NCBI GenBank assembly: GCA_038030265.1
Contig: CM075939.1
Location: forward strand, 39,413,253-39,477,252
Length of the DNA stretch: 64,000 bases
Direction of reading: 5' to 3'
Source: Corythucha ciliata
Lineage: Eukaryota; Arthropoda; Insecta; Hemiptera; Tingidae
Under the pieces are notes generated by a model that was given only the letters and a program-made list of their open reading frames with translations, was not told where the DNA came from and ran no database searches. Positions 36,401 to 48,400 of this stretch are shown piece by piece. Position 1 is the first letter of the stretch. The number at the start of each line of letters is the position of its first letter. The translations under genes were made by a program, and so were the position numbers.

Positions 36401-39400
36401 CGGCTTGAAATTACATGAAAATCGACACCCCACACCCCTATGATCCCAAATCCTTTGAAAATCCCCATTTTGGACCCGCTTTTGGCCCATAAAACCCCAG
36501 GGAGTTATTTGATCAAACTGATCAGATGTTAGGACCAACTAGACCCCAAATGGAGTCTATGTGCGAAAGAACGAGTTTTTTCGAGCAATCCTAGGGCAAG
36601 ATATGGCCCGGACGGCGGACGGAAATTTTTTTTTTTTGCAGATTTGGATTCTACGCACTTTGAAACGTAAAACTACAAATTTTGAGGGGGGGTCAAAAAA
36701 ATTTTTTTGCAATACGATTACAAAGACTTATTATTGAGAAATAATAAGCCAAAAAATTGGTGGTTTTACCTCAAAACAGAGAATTTCCTCAGAGTTTTAA
36801 GGAAAACGTCAGTTTTAGTGTGAAATTGTCAGTTTTGGAGTAAAATATCCAGTTTTGGGTTACAGTAATCGCTTTCGGGGTGGAATAACCACCAGGTTGG
36901 GTAAAACCGTCAGTTTAGGTTTGTAACGAGAGTTTTCCGGATGAAATCGTAAGTTTTGACTGTTTAGAAGTTGAAACCATCATTTTTCGGATAAAATTGT
37001 CAGTTTTTGTAGAGAAAAATACGGAACAACACTTTAGGTCGGGAGTAAAATCGTCAGTTTCGGAGTAAGGTCTTCCATTTTCGGTTGAAACAAAGTTCTT
37101 TTTATGGTAAAATAAATCAGTTCGGGGTAAAATATTCAACTTTAAGGTGGAACCGTAAACGTTTTGGGGCAAAATCGCCAGTTTTGTACAGTGAAGGCAT
37201 ACAGGGGGGGGGGGGGGGTAACACGTCAGCTATGGCGTGAAATCGTGTTTTGGTGTAATGACGTCTCATTTTGGAACAAATCGTCAGTATTGTGGTGAAA
37301 GTGTAAGTTTTTTGTTAAAATCGTCAGTGTTTTCAAGTCAGAGTGTAAGTTCAGCGTAAAATCATCCGTTTTGGGGAAAAAGTCAGTTATGTTGTGTAAT
37401 TGTCAGTTTTGGAGTAAAATATCCAATTTTGGGTTACTTACGCCACTTATCGTCTCATTTGGTGACAAATCGTCAGTATTGTGGAGAAATTGTCGGTATC
37501 ATCTTCGATAAAATCATCAGTTTTAATGTATAACGTGAGTTTTGGGGTTAAAATAGCCAGTTGTGTTGTGAAAACTTATGTTTTGCGGTAACACTTTGGG
37601 TTTTGAGTGAAAGTAATTGTCGGGATAAAATATTCACTTACAGAGTGAAATCTTCAGTTTTGTGTTTAATTATGTCAGTTTTTCAACGTGTCTCAGGCAA
37701 GACGTTGAAAATTCGGACACCTTGGGGCTTATTCTCTAACTCCGAATCAATAGCTTTTTCGAAGTCATATGTTTATTTCATTAATTTTCTTCAAACAAAT
37801 GAATGAAATGGACACATGGCTGGCGAAAAAAATATTGCTTGTTGTTAGAGAATAGGGGCCCTTGTAATGGAGAGCTAAGCCTTCCAACAAATATCAATAT
37901 TTAGGGGGAAAACATTGTCAATTTTCGGAAAGAACACCCTGAATAGAAATAGAAGGCTATAAACGGCAGTTTCCAAGCAGAAATGTTAGTTTTTTGACGG
38001 ATTTTGTGAAAATTCAGTTTCTGGGGAACAATTTGATATCTGGGGCCCTAGTTAGAGTTGTCGGGAAAAAATCCCGCAAGCGGTATCCAAGGACGCTTCA
38101 TCAGGAATAGTACAATCTCGCCATAGCAACCACCTCACGTGAGTTTTTCCCGACAACTCGAACTAAAGGCCCTGAGTAGACAAACTACCTCCAATCCCCC
38201 CACCCACCGAAGATGTCCTCTGACATCTTTCTGTCCACCCCTAGACCAAGGACTGGCTAAGGCCCTGATATCGCGGGAATTCGGTAGTTTTCGGTCTTGA
38301 TTCGACCACGATATTGCAAGTTTCAGAGCTTTTTCGTGTCGCGGAACGAGGGCTATAAACGGCCACGACAGTGCCCTGAAGAATATCCACAGAGTTGCAA
38401 CATGTATTAAGCCAAATTTGTAAATTGGAAGCCATATTGCCATATAGCGCCTCAGTTTCTGCGAAATTGGAAGTTTCTGGTTCAAAAATGCACGGAATTG
38501 TGCCAGTTTCGGGTCAAAATATCCGTGAAATTGCAAGTTTTGGGTCTGAACCGAAGTTTTTAGTTTCCGGTCTTTTTTTTGGTGGGCTCAGACCGTGAGC
38601 TATCCGCTCACGACAGCAACCTGACCTTGAAACCCTGAAAGCTGTCCACGATTCTGTCTAGAGCCAGCTACGCCCATGGTTGTGAACGAACAATTTTGTC
38701 TAAATTTTACACACGAATTAGCGCTGTGTCTCAATTTTAGTCGCGAATTTCCTCATGTTCTCAATTTAAGCCGCAAATGGGCGCCTTTTTAGCAATTTCA
38801 GCCTCAAATTTTCGCCTCCCTTCAATTTTATCTGCGAGCTAGCTAAGAGCATTTTGAAAAAGCCAATTTATTTTTCGAAATAGCGAAATCGGTGAAACTG
38901 ATTCCAGAAAGGGCTACAGCCGCGAAATTCGGGTTTTAAAAGAATGAAAATACACAAAATTAAGGTTTTAAGTAGCAGAAATTCTTGAAAATTAAATTTT
39001 GAAGGAGCTAAAATCCACATTATTTGGTCATGGAAGAGCGAAAATCCGCGGTAAAATTGGGGTTGAAATAGCAAAAAACACGGAATTTGGTATTTGAAAT
39101 GGTTTAGAAGAGCAAATTTGGGTTTTGATAAAGTGAATATCCGCAAAACATGGGGTTTTATGATACATAATGACGAAATTATGATTAGGAATAAGCCAAA
39201 TTGAGAAATTAGGTTTTTGAAGGGGAAAAATTAGTTTTCTGAATCTGTCAAGCCTACAAAACTCATTTCATTAAGAGCGAAATTAGAGTTTTAAATGAAA
39301 ATTCGTGAAATTTGTGTTAGAAATAGCAAAAATCTGTCAAATTGTGTTTCGAAGGTACCAAATGTGAACATTTTTGTTATTGTGAGCAAAAATTTCCGGT

Positions 39401-42400
39401 AAAATTGGGATTTGTAAAAGCTAAAATTACAAAATTGTTCGCTTACGCATCTCGTTTTTCGTCAAATTATTTTTTCGAAGTAACCGAACCTGCGAAACTG
39501 ATTTTATAAAGAGCTAAAGCGATAAAACTTTGTTTTTGATCAAGAGAAAATCCACGAACTTGGGATTCAAAGAAGTCGAGGCCACGAACTTGGGGTTTGA
39601 AGGAACGAATGTCTGCAAAATTGGGTTTTGAATGAGTGAAACCCACGATAATTGAGATTTTTGAATGAGCAAATCCTACGAAATTTAGTTTTTGAAAGTG
39701 ACAAATTTACGATAATTGGTTACTAAGTTTTACAGCAGTATAGCATTTAGTCCCACTCGCCTAAATTTGAGTCCCTCACCTCAACTTGAGTCCTCCTATT
39801 TCCACCACCTGCCTTCTTTTGGCATGAACAATCCAGTGTCGTACCGTGGTAGGGAGGTAGAGGGAAAGCGCTAATTGAATAGCTTTACAGCTAACATTGA
39901 GAAAAATTTCAAATTACCGGCTATAATTGGAAAATCCTAATTCTTGGACAAAACTGAAAAGATTCGTCAATTGAATCGCAGCTAAAATTGAGAAAAACGC
40001 TGATTCGCGGCTAGAAGGTTCTAGGCGGAAAATCTCATACTTTGTGGTAAAATAGTTAAGTTTCTGGAGCTCAGTTCACCTGCGTGATATTTTTAGGGAC
40101 CATAAGAAAAAAAAACTTCGGCCCCTCCCACCTACGAGCACTCCTTTTTAAAAATTTCAAAATTAAACAAATTAGCAAGACTAACAATAACTATTGACGT
40201 CAGAGACGGTAAAATCACTCAAGCTTAAATAATGAGAGCATGCATCAAGGAATTCCTTCTAAAACGAGTAATCTGTGATATTCAATAAAAATGTTTTGGT
40301 TTTTTTTTCCGCTCACGAGCACGTAGAATGTTACAATAACGCTCTTTAATTTTACAAAGGTATGCTACTCCCCTTTGACGTACGGGCAATTACTCTTCAA
40401 AGAGTGCTTACATAATTAAAAAAGAATTACATTAAAAAACATAAAAGAACTACGAAATGGAAAAACGTGTCCTCAGTACCTGATCGTCCCTTTTTTTTCA
40501 ATGTTCCCAAGAAGGCGCTTTTCGGCTTACCAATCGCGATGAATAAAATTCAATAGGCCCCCTTAAAAAAAAAGCGTCAAATATCAACCAAATTCCGTCC
40601 CCATTAGACGTCTCTTAATAGATAACTGAATAATATGGTTGACAGTTGTGCGTTTTATTCGAAAATATCCTTTTCAAAGTAATACAACTCAAAACTCAAG
40701 TGATGAAAAGAAGTTTTGTAAAATAAGAGCGTTGCCGTACCTTGTGTGCGGGGTGGGGCGGTCGACAGATTAAAGAAACAGAAGAAAATGGGTTCTTGAA
40801 TAATTTAACTGAGGGAGGGGGGTGTCTTTGATTTGCCCTTATTTTTTCCCCATTTCGCCTCTTATCAGAGGAATAAAACTGAACACGATTTAATGGCATC
40901 GCTTTTATATTCAGTTTTGCGTCAACAAACTAAATAACTTTTTAAAATGCCATCAATACGGGTTTGCATTTTTAAAAGGGGAGACTCGAAGAATTGGAAG
41001 GCAAATACTATTTCGAGTAGTTAAAATGGGTGGTCTTTTGGGGGGAGGGGATGTAAACATTAATTTCATTCCAACCCTTTTCCAATTTTCTAAACTGCAA
41101 AATGTTTACTATGAGTCTATTTTGCGACTCAAAATAAATTAAAATTATGATTCCTCAAACCTGAAAAACTGTACAAACTCACAGAATACGCTCCAAAAGA
41201 AAACTGGCCACCATATTCTGTTGGTCAAGAAAGGGGGAAAAAAAACAATTCTACCACCCCGACCCTCATCACCACTTCCAACTCTTGAGTGCATCAACAA
41301 ACAAGCTTTTGATGCTGGCAAAGACCGCAAGATCAAATAGTATTTATTCGATTTACGCAATCATCGTCAAGAAGGTGAAAAGTTGGACGAAATCCGGTCA
41401 ATTTTATTTATTTCAGCGTTTTCTGACATGGCGGGGACTCCCCTGCCCCCCTCCAATCAATAGCTTAGGAATATTATCTTAATTCATTTATGACGTAAAT
41501 AACGAGCCGGGGAAAACTAGAATTTGTCTCAAGTGGTGGTACTTTTCAGGTTTATTTGTATTCGTTTTTTTATCGAATGAAAATAAAATAAAAATAAATA
41601 AATAAATAATAAAATAAAACAAACAAACAAACAAAAACAAAGTTAATTCCAAAGTGAAGGGGTTTGGGTTGGAGAGGGGGGACAAAATGGGTTCGATCGA
41701 GGGACAAAACTTGATCGGGAATTGAAGCCTGCGGCATACTAAAAGATCTTTTATGCAAGCCGTGGCGGGGGGGATGTTTTCAACCCCAATTTCATTTTTA
41801 TTCAATTCAAGGAGCATTATCAGTCATCAAATCGTTATACAGAGCGACTGTCAAAAAAGAAAAGAAGTAAGGGTTTTGCAAAATTCGTTTTCTCTCTCAT
41901 ACTCTTTACTCTTCCTACTATGGAGCAAATAAACCGGCAGCATTTACAACAAAAAAAGGTCGATGGGTGGGGGGGGGACAAGGGTTTTAGGAGTGATGAA
42001 GTAGGAGCTGAGATCACGCTTTTAAAAGAAAGTTTATAAGACAAATAGCCTTCTTGGATAGTCGCCATAATTTCAAAGATGAAAAGTGGATGCTGGGGTA
42101 GCAATGTGAAAAGGGTGGGAGGAGGGAACACGAATGAAACTGATGCGAAGGTTGGTGGCGAAGTGTTGGCAGAGTTGTGTGGGAGGTGTGGCCAGGGGTG
42201 TGGTGGAGGAGTAAGGGGGGGAGGTATCACATTCGGAAAAAATCAAGAACTTCTGTAGATTTTCACGATTTGTTTCTTTTATAAACTACAATCTCGTCTC
42301 TTATGTGCGCTCCAGAATATTGTGAACCAGTGTGTGGGAGTATTTCTTCTGCAAAAAATCACTCGACTTGCCCGAAGGAATAAAAACCCAAAGACAAATA

Positions 42401-45400
42401 AACTGGCTACAAGCCTGAACGGCCTCATAAGACACCCCAAATTGAGAAAAATTACTGATTCCTAGCCGCTACTGAGCCCCTAAACCTCTGAAATTTAGGA
42501 AAAACACTAATGAACTGCTTTTGGAGAAAGTCCGCGACTAAAGTTGAGAAAAACATCAATTCGCGGCTAAAGCTGAGAAACACGCTAATCCACGGATAAA
42601 ATTTAATAACCCTAATTCAAGGCTTCTAAAGGCAACTTCGGCTAAAATAGAGAAAAATCGCATTTATGGCACAAAATGGGCAAAATTACAATTTCGCGGC
42701 AAAGATTGAGAAAAACATTAATTCGCGGCCAAAATTGAGAAAAACTTCAAATTCGCGGATAAAATTAAGGAAACCCGTCAATTTAAAATAGTTCGAATTC
42801 GCCAATAAAAGCGAGAAAAAAGTGCTATTTTGCGGAGAAAATTGAAAAAACGCTAACTCGCGTTTTCTGGAAGCAACTTCGACTAAAATTGAAAACAAAT
42901 CACTAATTCATGGCTAAAAATGGGAAAAATACAAACTCGCGGCTAAAAACGAGATAAACAGTAGGTAATTCGTGGCTAAGATGAAGACAAAGTTCTAATT
43001 CATGGATATAATTTAGGAAAACGTTAATATTGGCAACTAAAATTAAGAAAAAGCTCTAATTCACGTATGAAATTGAGAGATATAGCGCTAATTCCCGTCT
43101 AAAAGTAAAAAAAATAATAATAGTAATTGCTGATTCGCGGCTAAAATTTAAAAATCGCTCTTTTACGATTTCTAGAGGAAAACTAAATGAGAACAAGTGT
43201 AAATTCGCGGATAAAATTGGGTAAACCCGTTAATCTATGGCAACAATTATTCAACAATCGCTGAATTAGGGACGAAAAAGCGCTAATTCACGGCTAGGAG
43301 GGAAGACCCCTCTAATTCGCGTGAAGTTCCGGGGTATTGTCTCACGTCAGTCCAAAGAACAATTTGCCGGGTTTGACTCCATGCAAGAACAATATTTTGC
43401 AGGACAGTCATATTTAGAACAAATTCGTTTTGGACTTGGCGGACATTATTTGGACATCGGACATAAAAATCACTTGAAGAAAAAAATGAGGATAGCTAAT
43501 TCATGACTCAAAATGGGAAAAATAAATGGGGAACTTGCACATTTTTCAAAAGTTGGTGTTGCTTAAAGAGGGCTCTTCCACAAGTCTATTGCTCACATTA
43601 AACTTCAAAATCAGTCAAAGATGCTTTTTTAGTAAATTTTTAAAAATTTTGAGTGGGGTTCGATTACGTAAAAACTTACTCATTGAAATTGATGATGCGG
43701 GGAAGAGGGGGTTAGATACGTTTACTGGGAATAAATTTTTCATGTTATTTGTAAACAAACAATTTTAGAGTTCCCTCAAATGCTTCACAAGTAAGTATTT
43801 ACGTCATTTCTCCTCGCACCATCCATCCCCTTCTGAAGAACTTTGAACCTTTTTTAAAAATCTTAAAACGCACCAATCGGGTTGCAACTTCCGTTGTTAT
43901 TCTTCAGTTCACGGGTCAAATCACCGGTATGCTTTTCTCCCCAATCTGAGATTCATGCAAGTTCCCCATTCGCGTCTAAAAATATGAAAAGCAGTAGAGG
44001 CAAATTCAATGAGAAAAAGCGCAAATTCGCGTAAAATAAGAAAACCCCGTCAATTTATGGCAAAATTGAGAAAAATCGTTAATTCATGGCTAAGGGCCGA
44101 ATTCAGAGACCTTCCTTAACTTTAAGGCCGCCTTAAAGTGCTTGAAAACAGGTGATGCATTTAAATAAACCGTATGAGCTTTGCACAACATAAGTTAAGG
44201 CTCCGATAAGGAAGGTCTCTGAATACGGCCATAAGTGATAAAAACTACTAATTCGTGGGTAGAATTGAGAAAAGCGTTCCAACAATGTTCCAATACGCGG
44301 ATAAAAATTAAGAAAAGTCGCTAATTGGCAGCTGAAATATAGGAAAGCCCTGATTCGCGGCTTCGCGCAAATTCGTAACTAAAATTAATAAAAAAGCAAA
44401 TTCGCGTCTATGGGCCGTATTCAGAGACCTTCCTTAACTTTAAGGCCTTAAAGTGCTTCAAAACAGGTGATGCACTTTATTAAACCGTATGGTCTTCACC
44501 CATGCAGATGATGCATTTTAATAAACCCTTCAATTTATTGCAAAAATTGAGAAAAATCGATAATTTAGGGTAGAAAATGAAAGAAATTCTCATTCGCGAT
44601 GGAAATTAAGAAAAACAAGAATGCGCGACTAAAATAATGAAAAAGTTCAAATTCGCGGTTAAAAACTGAGAAAAGTCACTAATTAATTTCTTGTTGGAGA
44701 GAGATAGTGGGCGTGTTGATCAATCAACGCAAAAACCACAGTTGCCACTGTTCAGAACTGTGGGTGTAACCATCTATTTTTGCCTTGATTTAAGTCGCTA
44801 TAATTGGCTAAAATTGGGGAAAGCGTTGGTTAACGAATAAAATGTGGGAAAAGCGATGATTCGCGGATAAAAGTGAGGAAAAGCGCTAATTTCCGGCTAA
44901 AAGTAAATATAAGTGCTAATTCACGGATAAATTTGAAAAAAGCTAAATCACAGTAACTTCGGCTAAAATTAAAAAACGCTGCGAATTATCGAACAATGCC
45001 TTATTATTTCGACTGTGGGTTTATTATTCATGGATGTAGTCAAATCCGGCTTGAAATTACATAAAAATCGACACCCCACACCCCTATGACCCCAAATCCT
45101 TTGAAAATCCCCATTTTGGACCCGCTTTTGGCCCATAAAACCCAAGGAGGTTATTTGATCAAACTGATGAGATGTTAGGACCAACTAGACCCCAAATGGA
45201 GTCTATGTGCGAAAAAACGAGTTTTTTCGAACAATCCTAGGGCAAGATATGGCCCGGACGGCGGACGGACATTTTTTTTTTATTATTGCAGAATTGGATT
45301 CTACGCACTTTGAAACGTAAAACTACAAATTTTGAGGGGGGGTCAAAAAATTTTTTTTGCGATACGATTACAAAGACTTATTATTGAGAAATAATAAGCC

Positions 45401-48400
45401 AAAAGTCGCCAATTCATGGCTCAAAATGGAAAAAATTACCAATTCGCGCCTAAAAACGAAAAAAAAACTGTAATTCGCGGCTAAACAAACAAAGAATTCT
45501 AACTCGCCGAAAATGATTGAGAAACGTGGATAATGCGCGGTTAAAATGAGGAAACCGGCTATTAGCAACTACAAAAGCTCTAATTCCAGGATGAAATTCG
45601 GAATTAAAGAGCTGATTCCCGGCTAAAAGTAAAAAGGTACTAATTCGCGGATAAAATTAGAAACCCCCGTCAATTTATGACAAAAATTAAGAAAAAGCGC
45701 CAATTGCTATAAAAGTGGGATAACAACTGCTAATGCGAGGGCAAAATTTAAAAAAAAAAAGTTTATTTGCGGCTAATATAAAGAAAAAGATATTGTTAGA
45801 AAGCTAATGCCAAGGTAATGCCAATGAAGACAGACAAAGTAGGCTCCTACGGCTACAGCTATGTGCATGCATTATAAAGAAAACGCTCTAATTCTAATTC
45901 GCAGATTAAAACTGAAAAAAAGTCGCTAATTTGTGGCTAAGCTTGAGGGAAACGTTAATTAGCGACTAAAATATAGGAAAAGCGCTAATTCGCGGATAGA
46001 AATGTGAAAAAGTGCTGATTTCCGGTTAAAAATTGGAAAATCTGTCAATTTATTGCTTAAGTCGAGAAAAAACGCGAATTCATAGCTAAAAGTGAAAAAA
46101 ACAGCTAATTCATGGCTAAATTTATAAAGTTTAAATTTGCGGCTAAAATAAAAGCTCTGGCCGTTTAGGGTGGAAATTTTCAAGTTTCGAGGCTAAATAT
46201 CAGCGATGATGCCAAAAAATTCACGTTCTACAGAACATTTTTGAGTGGGGCTGGTTCGCTAAAATAAAAAACCTCAAAAAATTAAGAAAATTTAATTCCA
46301 GATAAATCTTCCCTTGGACAAGACAAAACTGTCCCGGGAAAGTGGAAACTGTCAGTTTCATCTGGAAATCAGAGGTTTAGCTTCAAAAACTTGACCATTA
46401 TCATAATCTGTATAATGCAGGCTGACTGGACGGTCTTGAAAGCATCCAAAAGCACTCCAGAAACTTACAGAAATCAGCATAAAGGAATCAGGGGGGGATT
46501 ATTCACCCAAAAGAAAAACTCCATTTCCCGTTAAAGACTTTCTAACCACAGAAACCGTGCGAATTTGACTTAATGACGGTCCTATTTCATCAAAAGTCTA
46601 TCCCTGTCCGCCGCTTCCTACGAAACCTTTGATTTAAATTATGGACAAATTGATTCAGACCAGGACGGGTGGAAAACCATTCACCCCACGAGTGAATGGC
46701 ATTGATTGGAAAACGCTACAAGTTACGGACTTCAAATTTGAGCTAGTTAGATTTTTAATCGAAGTTAACGTTTACCGGATAGACTGCTAAATCTACCTAA
46801 TAACTCACCCACTTGACCCTGTTTGTAATAAAAACAAAATATTTCCCTTCTCCAAGATAATAATCAGTTCGTGGCCCTTGGCTCTTTTTTTAAAAAAGCT
46901 TAGACATTTTTCTTTTTCATTAGATTATTCCCGTTACACTTTGTTCTCAGTTTAAAATATAGTGTTCCACCGGTGGACGATCAGGACTCCTGAGACCTGC
47001 TTAAGCGATTTCTATACGAGTTTTTTCCTTGACGTTGGTATCTCAACACCATAATGGACACGATTTTATGTCCCGACTGTAGGCGCGAGGACGCAGAAAA
47101 TCAGTCCAATCGGGGCAGAGAGACGGAACTTGATGAACATTTTTCAACGCAAGCCGACGACGAGAAACGCTTCAAATGCCCACACTGTGACTACAGGAAC
47201 ACCAAACCGTCCAACATTGCTCTTCATATTCGAACACACACAGGCGAGAAACCCATCAAATGCCCACTCTGTGACTATAAGTGCGCCCAACAGTCCCATC
47301 TTGGTCCTCATCTTCGAACGCACACCGGCGATAGACCCTTCCAGTGCGAGTACTGTGACTTCACCAGCACCCGAAAGTACAACCTTGATGCTCATGTTCG
47401 AACGCACACCGGCGATAAGCCCATCACATGCACATACTGTGACTACAAGTGCACCCGAAGCGACAACCTTGTTACTCATATTCGAATAATGCACCCCGAC
47501 CAGTAAGAATTGTCTTGTCCACACAAACACTGAGGCTACAAATGCTTTCCAACGCTCCATTACTTTGTTTGTCTTTCGTACCGATGTTTTAAAATGAATG
47601 AATGCAAGAAATTATGAGTCATATCAATCACCCAAATCCTCATGCTGACGTTGAAATCGGAAAACACGCCTTCAACTAATTTGACGAAACCCACAAAATT
47701 GGATGTTTCCGATCTCATTTAGATGCGAAAATGCAAGTTTCGGGTCTTAATTTCAGAGAAATTGCAAGTTTCAGTGCATAAGTATTACGTGTAATTACAA
47801 GTTTGCAACTGTTTTTGTGGGCTCAGAACCTGAACTATTGCGCCGGCCACGACGGCTCGCGTAGTATTGGCTGACGAGGCCCATATGCCGTTCCCCAACA
47901 AAATTACAACATTTTTGTGGCAAATATCTTCAAATTTGATCGTATCCAGGTAAAACTTACGCTTAATTGCAAGTTTCAGGGCCAGTCCAATTTACCCCTG
48001 GGTAATGTGACCAGATGTAAAAGTGGTTTCCGAGGACGCTTGGTACGAAAAGTAGGACGGAATTAAGTTTTCGACCGAAAGGCGATTTGGGTTTTGAAAG
48101 AGAGAAAGCCCGCAAAACTTCAGTTTGTCAGAGCCAAAATGACAAAATTTTGTTTTTGATCGAACCAAAACTGTGAATTTGCTTTTTGAAAGAGCCACAT
48201 TTGCTTTTCGATCTAGCGAAATCTGCGAAACTGATTCTGGAAAGAGCTAAGGCCTCTAAATTTGGTTTTTGAAAGAATGAAAATACGCGAAATTAGGTTT
48301 GAACTAGCAAAAACTCGTGAAATCGGGTTTTGAAGAAGCAAAATCCGCGACATTGGATATGAAAAAATCAAATTTATTTTCTGAATCATCCAAACCCGCA

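Larger units (their letters stand above)
42440..46160. repeat. Family A arrays (~29-30 nt), longest block
   Basis: Units of ATTCGCGGCTAAAATTGAG plus AAAAACGCTA, forward, interrupted by a non-repeat segment (43325-43960), two MITE copies (44092, 44409) and the 430-bp element (44972). Unit spacing is steady but sequence identity is low. Confidence 0.75.

Noticed and set aside
41488..41817. 109-aa minus-strand ORF with a Phe/Leu-rich stretch
   Set aside because: The hydrophobic stretch is the translation of an AAAT/AAAC simple repeat.
42440..46160. CRISPR-like array with ~30-nt period
   Set aside because: There is no conserved repeat alternating with unique spacers, every unit drifts, there are no cas genes, and the genome is animal.
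47144..47560. 138-aa ORF on the minus strand over the zinc-finger gene
   Set aside because: It is an antisense shadow of the finger repeats, with no Cys/His pattern of its own.
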